This document shows positions 1 through 9,357 of a stretch of DNA of 64,000 nt, in pieces. The notes beneath the pieces are model-generated. The model saw only the letters and a program-made list of their open reading frames with translations, was not told where the DNA came from and did no database searches. This DNA is from Novipirellula aureliae (lineage in GTDB: Bacteria; Planctomycetota; Planctomycetia; Pirellulales; Pirellulaceae), in assembly GCF_007860185.1 (NCBI RefSeq), contig NZ_SJPY01000009.1, positions 235,867 to 299,866 of the forward strand. Direction: 5' to 3'. The position numbers were made by a program, and so were the translations under genes. Numbering within the stretch: the first letter of the stretch is position 1; each line of letters opens with the position of its first letter.

Positions 1-494
1 TCAATCTCCGTCATCACTTGGCCGAGTTGTGCGGCTTGCTTCTTCGACAATTGGCCGACAAAGGTCTCCATCCAAGGAGCCAATTTCTTTGTATTGACAA
101 CTGCCATTGGCATTCGCATCATGCTTGGGGCTTGTTGCGGAGCATCGGTATCGTGAACGGAAAGAATGGTCGACGCGTACACATTCCCGCTAGAGGCGAC
201 TACGGCGTAGGGGCCAGCAGCGATGTCGGTCAATTCGACGACGCCATCAGCGTCCGCCGTGTATTTTTTGGCCACCCCGTTGCGATCGACCAAGGTAACG
301 TTCGCTCCCGCTAAGACGTCGCGGTTTTGACCAATTGGCAAATCGAGGTGCAATTGGACGCTGCCGCTGCTCGTCACCGAGACATGATTGTCAGCGGGTA
401 GGGCGTGAGTTGATCGAGCGATCGCGTTTTGTCCGAGTACAGAAAGGAGTACCGCAGCGATGGCGGATACCGTTTTTTTCGTTCGTTGAGGCAT
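1..494 (-). CDS. Secreted protein, C-terminus cut by window edge
   Basis: I translated this minus-strand frame from the sequence; it starts at ATG 492-494 and runs open through position 1 (about 164 codons). Residues 1-26 form a signal peptide: a basic MPQRTKKT start, then a hydrophobic AIAAVLLSVLGQ stretch and a cut site near AIARS. A beta-rich segment follows at residues 40-105 (VSVTSSGSVQLHLDLP, ANVTLVDRNGVAKKYTAD, IAAGPYAVVASSG). It resembles the carboxypeptidase-regulatory-like (transthyretin-like) fold often found in planctomycete secreted proteins. The remainder has a Met-rich stretch (SMMRMPMAVV). Function unknown; an exported structural or surface protein is the simplest reading. Confidence 0.7.
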   Translation of the reverse strand, partial: MPQRTKKTVSAIAAVLLSVLGQNAIARSTHALPADNHVSVTSSGSVQLHLDLPIGQNRDVLAGANVTLVDRNGVAKKYTADADGVVELTDIAAGPYAVVASSGNVYASTILSVHDTDAPQQAPSMMRMPMAVVNTKKLAPWMETFVGQLSKKQAAQLGQVMTEI

Positions 495-1101
495 CTTGGG
501 TAGGCTTCCTGTGTCGAGTCGCTGAGTTGGCAAACAAAGCGAGCGTTAAAGTGGTGCTTGGAAGGTGGGTTCGTTGGTCGCGTACGCGTCGTACGAATTA
601 ACGTCACTGTGATTAAAGTCACTGCGAAAACGTACGACGTTTTTTAACGAATGCAAGGAAAATGGGTCTTTTCCAATGGTTTCCTTGCAAAAGCTCCTTC
701 CAAACGCCTCTGTCGATCGGCTAACGAAGCGGCATTCTATTTGATATCAATATCGAAATTCGGGGGGGGGCGTCTGTAGTCCAAGCTAGCAAGAGCGGGG
801 GAATCGACGATTTTTTTGTTGAATGATCGGCATGACTGATACAAGCCGAACGGAAGCGGGAAAAACACCCTCTGCGAAATTCACTCCGTTTTTCTTAAGT
901 CCACGCCCTTCCGGACGAGTCCGGATCTGTCACAAAAGATGGCGGGAGTCCAGTCATTATGGGAATAGGATGGCCCGTGGATTGGTTAAATCACTGGATC
1001 CAGTCCATATCCACACCGTTCGGGGCTCCTCGATAAACGCTCCTATTGGCCGAAAGACATGGCCGAATGTCTTGGCGACTTTCGCTACGGTATTGGGATG
1101 T
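495..1101. other. Gene-poor stretch between divergent and convergent genes
   Basis: About 600 bases with no reading frame I can defend. It must hold the promoter of the secreted protein at 1-494. Self-complementary bits such as gtacgcgtcgtacg (581-594) and a run of ten G (763-772) are present. The plus-strand ORF from 823 lies antisense to the gene at 1102-1407 and has no recognisable content. Confidence 0.4.
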
Positions 1102-1407
1102 TTAGTCACCGCTTTGCTTTGCCGACAAAATGGCGTGATAGCGCCGACGGTAGAGCAGACGTTGCCACCAACTCGCGTGCCGCAGGAGAGAATCCTTGGG
1201 ATTTACTTGATGGGTTTTTCCACGTCGGGTACCGAGTTGGATGTCGCCGTTATCAAGTACCTTTTCCACGATCCAATACTTGTCCACGACATAGTGGTAC
1301 AAATCACCCTTGGATGCGGGGTGGACGTTTGACGCTCGTTGGCCAGGCGATTTACTGTTTTTTTGCTTGCGATAAATCACCCAATCGCCTGTCTTCCAGT
1401 TACTCAT
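1102..1407 (-). CDS. Conserved hypothetical protein, 101 aa (planctomycete type)
   Basis: Small basic protein starting MSNWKTGDWVIYRKQK. The N-terminal 70 residues (KGDLYHYVVDKYWIVEKVL, then a GDIQLGTRRGKTHQV strand) look like a small SH3-like beta barrel, and the C-terminus is Trp/Arg-rich (WWQRLLYRRRYH). I recognise this as a protein recurrent in planctomycete genomes, without known function. AGGA lies seven bases before the ATG on the minus strand, supporting the start. It converges with nothing and stands alone, upstream of and divergent from the Na/Pi cotransporter. Confidence 0.7.
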   Translation of the reverse strand: MSNWKTGDWVIYRKQKNSKSPGQRASNVHPASKGDLYHYVVDKYWIVEKVLDNGDIQLGTRRGKTHQVNPKDSLLRHASWWQRLLYRRRYHAILSAKQSGD

Positions 1408-1505
1408 TCCGCATTCCTATGGTTGTTCCCACTGACTTCACCGGTACATTGATAGCTACAAAAACTTAATCAAATCTTAATGATCAATTTCTGCAGGTTG
1501 CCAAA

Positions 1506-3188
1506 TTGGATTTCTCTGTTGTTACCGAGCTTATTTTCGGCCTTGTGGGCGGTTTAGGTATGTTCCTGCTCGGCATGAAAAACATGTCCGAGGGTATGCA
1601 AGCGGTCGCCGGCAGCAGCCTGCGTCGCCTGATCGCTGCGGTGACCTCTAACCGCATTCTAGCGATGATTGTTGGGATTGTCGTTACCTGTCTGGTTCAA
1701 TCGAGTTCGATCACGACGGTGATGGTCGTTGGGTTCGTCAATAGCGGGGTGATGAATTTAGCCCAAGCGATTGGCGTCATCATGGGTGCCAATGTTGGGA
1801 CCACGATTACGGGATGGATTTTAGTGCTAGAGGTCGGCAAGTATGGGCTACCTATTTTGGGGGCATCCGCATTTGTCTACTTGTTTTCACGTGGGGACCG
1901 ATGGCGATATTTGGCAATGACCGTGATGGGCGTCGGGATGGTTTTTTTTGGGCTTGAGTTGATGAAGAACGCCTGTGCGATCATCAAACAACTGCCTCAA
2001 TTCGAGGCTTGGTTCCATGCGTTTCAAGCGGACACCTATTTTGGGGTTCTAAAATGTGCGATGGTTGGTTGCGTCATCACGACAATGGTCCAATCATCAT
2101 CGGCAACGTTGGGGATTACGATCTCGTTGGCGACTCAGGGAGTCATCAGCTACGAAACCGCCGCCGCGTTGGTTTTAGGCGAGAATATTGGCACGACCAT
2201 TACGGCGTTATTGGCATCTCTAGGTGCGACGACCAACGCGCGGCGGGCCGCCTATTTTCACGTCATTTTCAATATGATCGGCGTCATTTGGATCACGGCT
2301 GTTTTCTCCTGGTACATCCAGCTTGTCCAATGGTTGATGGGGGGCAATGTGCAAACCTCGGTCATGGTCAATGGGGTGGAGACTTTCCCCAAGATCACCG
2401 CGGCGATCGCGACGACGCACAGCTTGTTTAACATCGTTAACTCCTTAGCATTCCTGGCGTTCGTTCCGATCTTTGTGCGGTTCTTGACCTGGTTGGTTCC
2501 AGCGAAAGATTTTAAAGAAAAACCCCACTTGACCGACTTGGATATTCGCATGCTCGATACCCCTCTGTTGGCTATTGAGCAATCGGGAAAAGAGATCCAG
2601 CGGATGGCGGACGGATGCGAGAAAATGATCGATTGGTTGGCGACGTTGGTCCAGCAAGACAAGCCTGATAAAGAACTCGCCGATAAGCTGAAACGACGTG
2701 AGCAGATTCTCGATGCGATTCAGGACGAGATCGCCGTCTACGTCACCAACCTGTTGTCAGGGAATATCCCTCACACCGTTGCGGATGAAGCGAGACGACA
2801 ACTTCGCATGACCGACGAGTTTGAATCGATTAGCGACTATGTCTATGATCTCGACAAATTCGATCGCAAACTCCGTCGTGATGGCTTTCGGTTTACCGAG
2901 TCCCAGCGGGCGGACCTCGTGGAACTCAATCGATTTGTCAAAGCCTATCTCTCCGAAGTCAATGAAGCACTGCGTACCGGCAACGAAAACGTTCTGGTGA
3001 TGACCGACGCAGCGTCGAAGCGGGTTCGTATTCAGATCAAATCGCTTCGTCGGAAGCACCTCGAGGATCTCTCCAATGGAAATATTCCTCCATTGGTCAG
3101 TGTTGCCTATTTGGCATCGCTCAACGCGTTCGCTCGCGTTCGTGATCATACACGAAATGTCTCGGAAGCAATCTCTGGTGAAAAGTAA
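1506..3188 (+). CDS. Na/Pi cotransporter family protein with PhoU-like tail
   Basis: A 560-residue inner membrane protein of the PNaS (NptA/YjbB) family, expected to move phosphate with sodium. Two inverted membrane repeats each carry the signature QSSS: VQSSSITTVMVVGF near residue 65 and VQSSSATLGITISLA near residue 197, with conserved GANVGTT and GENIGTT loops. Residues 345-560 are a soluble helical PhoU-like region that is probably regulatory. Translation is drawn from TTG at 1506 because the conserved first helix (LIFGLVGGLGMFLLGMKNMSEGM) begins before the first ATG at 1560; an ATG start would truncate that helix. Confidence 0.92.
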   Translation: MDFSVVTELIFGLVGGLGMFLLGMKNMSEGMQAVAGSSLRRLIAAVTSNRILAMIVGIVVTCLVQSSSITTVMVVGFVNSGVMNLAQAIGVIMGANVGTTITGWILVLEVGKYGLPILGASAFVYLFSRGDRWRYLAMTVMGVGMVFFGLELMKNACAIIKQLPQFEAWFHAFQADTYFGVLKCAMVGCVITTMVQSSSATLGITISLATQGVISYETAAALVLGENIGTTITALLASLGATTNARRAAYFHVIFNMIGVIWITAVFSWYIQLVQWLMGGNVQTSVMVNGVETFPKITAAIATTHSLFNIVNSLAFLAFVPIFVRFLTWLVPAKDFKEKPHLTDLDIRMLDTPLLAIEQSGKEIQRMADGCEKMIDWLATLVQQDKPDKELADKLKRREQILDAIQDEIAVYVTNLLSGNIPHTVADEARRQLRMTDEFESISDYVYDLDKFDRKLRRDGFRFTESQRADLVELNRFVKAYLSEVNEALRTGNENVLVMTDAASKRVRIQIKSLRRKHLEDLSNGNIPPLVSVAYLASLNAFARVRDHTRNVSEAISGEK

Positions 3189-3420
3189 CATCGCTGCCTA
3201 TCGCTTCCAGGCTGTCACGATTTGGAAACCAGGCGACATCGCGGCTTCGACCGCTGCGATAGTCGCCAAGACTTTTGGCTCTCGGCCCCCTTTTTGACTG
3301 TTGCCGAAACGGTTGCCGAGTTTCGCGGTAAAACGTCACTTTCTGTTTGGTACATTCGACGTCCCACGCGGAAGGGCGCACCACCGGTTCCCAAACAAAA
3401 GGATGGGAGCTTGCTTCCGC

Positions 3421-3858
3421 TCAATTCTCGCCATGATGGCGAGCGACCGCCTCTAGCAGGGGGTCGATGGTTTGACTCTGGATCCGATGCGGCGGGTTCC
3501 AATCAAACCACTGCGATGATTGATGCTCGGTCAACGTCAACGCTGGCTTCGATGCCAAGTATCCCAAGAAATATCGAACCGTTTTCAGGAATGTTTGACC
3601 GCCCCTGCTTTGGTATGTCACCGGATAGCTAATTTCGTACTGGAACGATTGATCAATCGCAATCTCATTTGTACCGATCCCCGTCTCCTCTTCCGTCTCG
3701 CGAAGCGCGGTTTCCAAAAACGATTCTCCCGGTTCGCAATGTCCCTTGGGTAAGTCCCAACGATCGGAATGACGCAGCAGCAAAAATTGTTGCTGGGGAG
3801 CTCTTAGCATCAGCAGAATACCTGCGGCGCGGACGGTTCCATCAGATTGAATCATCAT
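3421..3858 (-). CDS. Nudix hydrolase, Ap4A-pyrophosphatase type
   Basis: Nudix-family hydrolase of about 145 residues, probably cleaving diadenosine tetraphosphate or a related nucleoside diphosphate derivative. The Nudix box is complete: G-HCEPG-E-SFLETAL-RETEEETGI. The preceding WDLPKGH and following YFLGYLA strands match the asymmetrical Ap4A hydrolase subgroup. The frame stays open upstream to a TTG at 3924, but ATG 3856-3858 (MMIQSDGTVRAAG) has an AGAGAAAG ribosome site and begins exactly where the fold starts. It is divergent from the adenosyltransferase gene, with 67 bases between starts. Confidence 0.88.
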   Translation of the reverse strand: MMIQSDGTVRAAGILLMLRAPQQQFLLLRHSDRWDLPKGHCEPGESFLETALRETEEETGIGTNEIAIDQSFQYEISYPVTYQSRGGQTFLKTVRYFLGYLASKPALTLTEHQSSQWFDWNPPHRIQSQTIDPLLEAVARHHGEN

Positions 3859-3925
3859 GTACTTTCTCTTTTCCCTCGCACCTTCATTCCAATGTGCGTT
3901 TTCTAATATTTGAATAGTTACCAAA

Positions 3926-4477
3926 ATGAAAATTTATACGCGTAGTGGCGATTCGGGCAGCACCGGCTTGTTCGGCGGACCAAGGGTTCCCAAAGATGAC
4001 GATCGAATCGAATCCTACGGAACCGTTGATGAACTAAACGCGTGTTTAGGTGTCGTTCGAGCTTCAGGAGTTTCCAAGGCGATCGATGGGCAGTTGCAAC
4101 AGATTCAAAACGAGTTGTTCTCGATCGGAGCCGAACTGGCGACGCCCGACGCTGACCGACATGATATGAGGATTATCGATAATGCCCATATTGCTAGACT
4201 TGAGCAGTGGATTGACGAACACGAGCAGTCCCTCACGCCACTCAAAACGTTTATCTTGCCTGCGGGAGCACTGGCGTCTGTCCAATTGCATTTAGCTCGA
4301 TCCGTGTGCCGACGTGCGGAACGGCGAGTCGTGACCCTAGCGAGCCATGACGATGTTCAGATGAGTGAGTCGTTAACGATTTACTTAAACCGTCTGAGCG
4401 ATCTGCTGTTCGTGCTTTCGCGAGTTGCAAACCAGGAGGCGGGGGTTGACGAAGTGCCTTGGCAGCGGCCGACTTAA
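3926..4477 (+). CDS. pduO: Cob(I)yrinic acid a,c-diamide adenosyltransferase, PduO type
   Basis: Transfers the 5'-deoxyadenosyl group of ATP to cob(I)alamin, making coenzyme B12. The 183-residue length and motifs are those of PduO-type enzymes: the ATP-binding N-terminal YTRSGDSGSTGLFGG, then RIESYGTVDELNACLG, and the C-terminal RSVCRRAERRVV helix with LNRLSDLLFVLSR. It is a single-domain enzyme. It has no cobalamin gene neighbour here and probably serves salvage for B12-dependent enzymes elsewhere. Confidence 0.93.
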   Translation: MKIYTRSGDSGSTGLFGGPRVPKDDDRIESYGTVDELNACLGVVRASGVSKAIDGQLQQIQNELFSIGAELATPDADRHDMRIIDNAHIARLEQWIDEHEQSLTPLKTFILPAGALASVQLHLARSVCRRAERRVVTLASHDDVQMSESLTIYLNRLSDLLFVLSRVANQEAGVDEVPWQRPT

Positions 4478-4555
4478 TCCGGCGCTGCCGCGCTGCCGCT
4501 CAGCTCACCGCTATTGATCGCGTGGACGGATTGGCCCGGTCCATCCTTTCAAGCT

Positions 4556-4660
4556 CTAGCCCGGATAATACGCAGACTGTTTTTCGAGCAATGAACGTAA
4601 ACGCTTGAAGGCGTAGACGTTAGCAAAACAATTTGCAAGCCCATGAATCATCCGGGCTAG
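4556..4660. repeat. Palindromic intergenic element with ctagcccggat arms
   Basis: A perfect 11-bp inverted repeat, ctagcccggat (4556-4566) and atccgggctag (4650-4660), flanks about 83 bases. It lies between the convergent ends of the adenosyltransferase and dsbD genes. The sequence is AT-richer than the flanks and encodes nothing convincing. It looks like a REP/MITE-type element; TAGCCCGGAT-type elements recur in Rhodopirellula intergenic regions as far as I recall. Confidence 0.55.
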
Positions 4661-4670
4661 ACCAAAGACG

Positions 4671-4697
4671 CGCTCCGCCCGCTCGCAGAGCGGAGCG
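4671..4697. terminator. GC-rich hairpin between convergent genes
   Basis: Arms cgctccgc (4671-4678) and gcggagcg (4690-4697) form an 8-bp stem with an 11-base loop. It is placed downstream of both the adenosyltransferase (plus) and dsbD (minus) genes. There is no clean U-run after it on either strand, so a terminator role is only a guess from position. Confidence 0.35.
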
Positions 4698-4765
4698 AAA
4701 AATGCAGAGGCATGACATTGCGACGCAGAGTGGTTAGGTGGCAATAGAATGAACGCCACTCGACT

Positions 4766-7300
4766 TTACATGCCCACGATCGCGGCAGTCGCATCAGGGG
4801 GGACTCCGATACTAGGGCCTGCGGCTTCCAATGCCTCCAAGACTGCAGATTGGCTGACCAAATCTCGCAAAATGATTGGCTGGTTCGGCCGTGAACCGGG
4901 ATAGATCGCTAGTACCGGAATCGAACGGCTTTCGAGTTCCTCCAGCTTCTGTTTGATCTCATCATTGCGGTTCGTCCAATCGGCAAGCATTGGAACGGCA
5001 TCGAGTTCTTCGATCATGACGCGTGTCGCTTCGGTATTGAGAGCAACCTTGTAATTGACGATGCAGTTGACACACCATTTGGCGGTGAAATCGATGATCA
5101 CGGTTCGCCCTTCCGCTTGGTATTTCTCGAGCAGTTCCTCGTCGTAATCGACCCAGGCAATCGACTCGACCCCCGATTCTTCTGCGGGCGGGGTCTCCCC
5201 GAGATAGCTAAAGGCCATGAAACCGATCACCGTGGCGATCGATATACCTCCTGCCCATGCGATCAAACGTTTCTCTAGGTCAGCCCAATTGGGGACTTTA
5301 CCGATGATCCAACAGCCGAACCAAACCGCAATCAACGTTACAAACAGCGGCAATTTGTCAGCGTCGTCAAAAATGCTGAAAAAGAAAGCGACGGTTGCCA
5401 AAAACAGAAACGCCAAAAATTCCTTTAGCGTCTCCATCCAATCACCCGGTTTGGGTAACCAGGCTACCAAAACAGGCCAAATCCCGATCATCACGTAGGG
5501 AATCGCCATCCCCAGACCGATCGTCATCATGACCATCATGTTTTGTAAGGGCGACAACGAAATCGTTAAGCCGAAGATGACTCCCAATAACGGCCCGCTA
5601 CAAGGTGTCGATAGGACTGTTGCGAAGGCTCCCTTGAAGAATGCGCCGGACAACCCTTCACGCTGCTGTAGCTCCTGGCTCTTCTTTCCAGCCATCATGC
5701 CGGGAACCGGGATCTCCCAAACTCCGAGATAGCTTAGTGCCATCGCGAACATCAGCAACGTCAAACCTAAACGGAAGGGAAAGTACGTGAACTGTTCGCC
5801 CCAGGAAAACGACAAGATCACGAGCAGAAACGTTAACACTCCAAACACAGCCAGAATGCCGGCAGCATAGAAAAAGTTCAATAGGAACGCGCGGCGACGG
5901 TCGGCACCCGCCTGCTGAACGAAACTCATCACCTTCAAGCCAACGACTGGCAGAACGCACGGCATGAAATTCAATATCACTCCGCCCAGAAAGGACAACA
6001 GCAAAACGAAGGCAAACGATCTCTTCGGCGACGATTTGCCGCTGTCAAGAACGATGGGGGTTACTGCTTTTGACCCTGCGGTATTCACTGAATCATCCGT
6101 ACCAGCATCCTCCGCGGATGGACCACTTGATTCGCCTCGTTTTGTATCGACCTCCCCGATCTCGTCGACCCATTTTGTCACCGCGGCAGCATCGAGTACG
6201 TCGGATCGCTCGCCAACCTTCATTTCGACCACCGCTGAGAGTGGGGCGCTACCCGATCCACTTCCGACCGTGAACGTCGTCATAAACTCCAATGCTTTAG
6301 GCTGCAGACAACTGGTGTCGGTACATGCCGTGTAAGCGATTCCACCTTTTAAAACGTATTCGCCCGCTGCGGCCGATCCAGGAATTTGGACCGGAATCGT
6401 CCATTTCGCGTCCCCTTTGTGATAGAACACCTCCGGCATCAAATCGCTAGAGACCGGCTGCGTGCTGGCAATCGGCTTCCCTAGCTGTAAACCCGATTTT
6501 TCGGTGAAGACAAAATTGGTGGAAAAGTCTGCGTCGTTCACCGCTGCTTGGTAGACGTGGTAGGTGGCATTCGGCTTGGCGTTGAATACCAAATAGGCCA
6601 GATCTCCTGGATTGGGGTTCGCAGGAATCAGCTCCGCCGACCATTCAACCGGATAATCCGAATCACGAAAGGGAGGAGCTGGCTTTGCATTCGCACCGGT
6701 GACGGAATCGCTTGCCAATTTGACAAAATTAGCGGTCACGGTTTCCTCGATCGGAATGCAAGCGCCATCGTCTTTGCAGATTTGAGCATCGACAGCTACC
6801 ACGATCGAATCATGGAAACCTTTCGCAGCACGGATCGGTGCCGACCAAACGACGGTGCCCGAGTGTTCTTCGATTGTGACGCCGACAAAAATGTCGGATA
6901 CGCTCGTCTTTGCCGGTTTATCCGGCGAAAAATCGCCAACCAATCTCGCGGACTCAGGCGATTGGATCGTCAAACGTGTGGGTAACGGACCGCCCTCGGG
7001 TTGCGTCACCGAGTAAATGTGCCAACCCTCGGGAACCTTCGCTTCGACTTGAAGCTTTCCTTGGCCATTTGAATCGACGAAGTACGCGGCTTTCCACTTC
7101 GTGTTTTCATTCGCTGCTCCTCCGAAACCACCAAGTGAAAAGTCCGAAAACACCTCCGACGGGTCGTCGCCGAATTGCCCTTGAACACTTGAAGGAGCCA
7201 ATGCCGAAACCATGAAGGCGACCGCTACCGCCAACAGAGTTGCGCAGGGGTGTGTAAGACAGCTGCTCGGATGCCGAGTTCTTTTCAGTGACGGTTGCAT
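4766..7300 (-). CDS. dsbD: Thiol:disulfide interchange protein DsbD
   Basis: Carries electrons from cytoplasmic thioredoxin across the inner membrane to periplasmic thiol proteins. The 844 residues read: signal peptide to about 41 (ending SSVQGQ); two DsbD-alpha-like beta domains at ~65-190 and ~215-345, each with paired cysteines (QICKDDGACIPIE, ACTDTSCLQPK); a Ser/Thr-rich linker; the membrane core at ~425-700 with its redox cysteines in NFMPCVLPVVGLK (~445) and STPCSGPLLG (~565); and a thioredoxin-like tail with WCVNC (~742). Two alpha-like domains make it longer than the E. coli protein, as is common in planctomycetes and Bacteroidetes. It stands as a single gene. Confidence 0.93.
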   Translation of the reverse strand: MQPSLKRTRHPSSCLTHPCATLLAVAVAFMVSALAPSSVQGQFGDDPSEVFSDFSLGGFGGAANENTKWKAAYFVDSNGQGKLQVEAKVPEGWHIYSVTQPEGGPLPTRLTIQSPESARLVGDFSPDKPAKTSVSDIFVGVTIEEHSGTVVWSAPIRAAKGFHDSIVVAVDAQICKDDGACIPIEETVTANFVKLASDSVTGANAKPAPPFRDSDYPVEWSAELIPANPNPGDLAYLVFNAKPNATYHVYQAAVNDADFSTNFVFTEKSGLQLGKPIASTQPVSSDLMPEVFYHKGDAKWTIPVQIPGSAAAGEYVLKGGIAYTACTDTSCLQPKALEFMTTFTVGSGSGSAPLSAVVEMKVGERSDVLDAAAVTKWVDEIGEVDTKRGESSGPSAEDAGTDDSVNTAGSKAVTPIVLDSGKSSPKRSFAFVLLLSFLGGVILNFMPCVLPVVGLKVMSFVQQAGADRRRAFLLNFFYAAGILAVFGVLTFLLVILSFSWGEQFTYFPFRLGLTLLMFAMALSYLGVWEIPVPGMMAGKKSQELQQREGLSGAFFKGAFATVLSTPCSGPLLGVIFGLTISLSPLQNMMVMMTIGLGMAIPYVMIGIWPVLVAWLPKPGDWMETLKEFLAFLFLATVAFFFSIFDDADKLPLFVTLIAVWFGCWIIGKVPNWADLEKRLIAWAGGISIATVIGFMAFSYLGETPPAEESGVESIAWVDYDEELLEKYQAEGRTVIIDFTAKWCVNCIVNYKVALNTEATRVMIEELDAVPMLADWTNRNDEIKQKLEELESRSIPVLAIYPGSRPNQPIILRDLVSQSAVLEALEAAGPSIGVPPDATAAIVGM

Positions 7301-7400
7301 ATTTTACGGTTGCGTCGTGATGGTGGAGAGGTAGAAGCCAAACTTTATCTTATACGTTGAAATGGTCTTTGGAACGAGAGGACCACCCGGCAGCCGAGTT

Positions 7401-8462
7401 TTATTCAAGGAATTCGACTGTTTTTAGACATTCATTTATTCGGGCTGCCACTCGATTGGGCTCAACGGGAAACGAACGGCGCTGTAACGCGACCCAAATT
7501 ACCCAGTTTGCGAGGCTGATCCATGCAGACGCCAGTGTCAAATGGCGGGCCAGCGATTCTTCGTGTTCGCCGAGGCCCCATTCTTGCCGGTAACCCGCAA
7601 ACGCAGAATTCCACAGTTCCGATAACTGGATTCCACTTGATACAAAGCTCGTTGTCCAGCGGGACAGGTCGGTTGCTGGCGAATCGACCCGAATCGCATC
7701 GAAATCGATGATTCCGCTGACGCCAGAAATCCCGTCGTGGTCAAAAAAAATGTGTTCTCGATGCACGTCGCGTATGACGTGCTGGTTCGATAACCGCATA
7801 TTCGCAAAGGGCCGAAGTGATTCCGAGATCGATTTCGTGATGCTTTGCCATCGTTTGGCCAGAAAATCGATGGCGGTGAGCAGACTTTGGGTCAGTTCTG
7901 AATCGATTTTTGCGGACAAGCTATCCGAAAAGACGTTTGCTCGCCCCTCGCAAATCAATTGATCGAGAAGCTTCGAAATCTCGTCGGCTCGTTTTAGCCG
8001 AACGCCAACGGCAGCAGCAGGTTGCTGATGAATCCCAAGCGAGTGTGACGCACGATGAACGTTTGCAATCGCCGCAGCGCCTTTCGATAATCCATCGAGT
8101 AGCACTCGGTGGTTGGTGGTCATTTTGATTGGCGAGCCCGAAACCCAGGTCACCAATTCCCAGCCCCGAAGCCCATCCCAAACCACTGTGTCATTCGCGT
8201 TGAGCACGGGGCAAACGCGAGGAACCAATTGACAGTCGTTGTGGTAGACTGCGGACAGAAAGCGGTGAATCGAGTTGATCCGGTCGATGGTGGTTCCAAC
8301 GCTGTAGCGTTTTAGAGCAAACGTCTTTCCAATGGAGTCCGTGACACGGAAGACATCTGCGCCGCTGAAACCGGGGGGCATCGTTTCGATCGACGAAACG
8401 ATCGAATTTGCAGTTGGCCCAAACCAACTTTTTAGAATTTCAGCCGGCACGCTACGCTGCAT
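7401..8462 (-). CDS. Phosphotransferase of the APH/choline-kinase fold
   Basis: A 353-residue aminoglycoside-phosphotransferase-like protein. The N-lobe has GFSGADVFRVTDS and the lysine strand TFALKRYS. The catalytic loop reads VIRDVHREHIFF, where the usual HGDLHPGN carries Asp-x-His but lacks the metal-binding Asn. The metal Asp is in GIIDFDAI. This variant loop (R-D-x-x-x-x-H) recurs in a planctomycete subgroup whose substrate I do not know. Its start overlaps the end of lpxI by 11 bases, so it is the last gene of the lpxD-lpxI transcription unit; a link to lipid A or its sugars is inference only. Confidence 0.8.
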   Translation of the reverse strand: MQRSVPAEILKSWFGPTANSIVSSIETMPPGFSGADVFRVTDSIGKTFALKRYSVGTTIDRINSIHRFLSAVYHNDCQLVPRVCPVLNANDTVVWDGLRGWELVTWVSGSPIKMTTNHRVLLDGLSKGAAAIANVHRASHSLGIHQQPAAAVGVRLKRADEISKLLDQLICEGRANVFSDSLSAKIDSELTQSLLTAIDFLAKRWQSITKSISESLRPFANMRLSNQHVIRDVHREHIFFDHDGISGVSGIIDFDAIRVDSPATDLSRWTTSFVSSGIQLSELWNSAFAGYRQEWGLGEHEESLARHLTLASAWISLANWVIWVALQRRSFPVEPNRVAARINECLKTVEFLE

Positions 8463-9357
8463 CGCTCGCGACCGATTGAAAATCGGATTCTCTCATGGCG
8501 ACGATCGTGATCCCGGCACGTTTGGCTTCTTCAATCGTCTTATCGCGGTCGACTAGAATCGTCTTATCTGCTTCGATTACGATCGTTGATCCACCGGCTT
8601 GTTTCACTTTTTGGACCGTTTGCGCTCCGATCGTCGGCACATCAAAACGCATGTCTTGGTCCGGTTTACTGACTTTCACCAGGGTCCAACCGCCACGTTT
8701 GCACAACTGCCCAGATCGTTCGATACAAGCATCGGTGCCCTCGATCGCTTCGACGGCAATCACCGCACCATCTTTGATCGTAATCGATTGCCCGATATCC
8801 ATGCCGCCCATTTGTCGGGCGACATGCCATCCCATTTGAACGTCTTTTTGTTGGCTAGAACTGAGGCGACGTCCAACAAGTAAGCCATGCTTCACAAGTA
8901 ACTCCGGTGCAAAATCGGTCGGGGCACAAACTTGCAACCCACGCTGGTTGTACGTATCGGTGACCGCCAACAGCAAGCGGTCATCGCGAGCGTCACGACT
9001 GCGACCAAATAGCAATGGCCCAAACGTTCGTAGACACTGGATATCGGGTAGATGCTTTAGCCAAAGTGAACCGCTAAACAGGAGATCGGACTTAAACAGC
9101 TTGCCCGCCATCGTCACCTGTTTCACTCCATGACGTCGAAAGTAACGGATATGCCCTCCCACTTTGCCGACGCCTGACCAGGCCACACGATCGCAAATCG
9201 CTTCGAGTGATTCGCAAGCATGCCCTTTGATTGCGATACAGCAAACACGACCACCTTGGCGAGTGACTTCGCGGGCCACTTCGATCGGAAAGCTCCCCCA
9301 ACCGGCGATGAGTCCGATGGGTGCGTTATCAGTTCGTTCCAATGGCATTCCCGACAT
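8452..9357 (-). CDS. lpxI: UDP-2,3-diacylglucosamine pyrophosphatase LpxI
   Basis: Hydrolyses UDP-2,3-diacylglucosamine to 2,3-diacylglucosamine 1-phosphate, the fourth lipid A step. The 301 residues match the DUF1009/LpxI family: N-terminal IGLIAGWGSFPIEVAREV, GVGKVGGHIRYFRRHGVKQV in the middle, and the C-terminal catalytic half VAVEAIEGTDACIERSG with DMRFDVPTIG and a final KAGITIVAM. Its ATG directly follows the lpxD stop (TAAATG), so the two are translationally linked. LpxI replaces LpxH in this lineage. Confidence 0.92.
   Translation of the reverse strand: MSGMPLERTDNAPIGLIAGWGSFPIEVAREVTRQGGRVCCIAIKGHACESLEAICDRVAWSGVGKVGGHIRYFRRHGVKQVTMAGKLFKSDLLFSGSLWLKHLPDIQCLRTFGPLLFGRSRDARDDRLLLAVTDTYNQRGLQVCAPTDFAPELLVKHGLLVGRRLSSSQQKDVQMGWHVARQMGGMDIGQSITIKDGAVIAVEAIEGTDACIERSGQLCKRGGWTLVKVSKPDQDMRFDVPTIGAQTVQKVKQAGGSTIVIEADKTILVDRDKTIEEAKRAGITIVAMRESDFQSVASDAA

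Noticed and set aside
823..1332. 169-codon plus-strand ORF
   Set aside because: It is antisense to the better supported small gene at 1102-1407, has no recognisable content or ribosome site, and its composition resembles non-coding shadow.
4556..4759. 67-codon minus ORF between the adenosyltransferase and dsbD
   Set aside because: It covers the palindromic repeat element; the translation has no domain and the frame is explained by the repeat.
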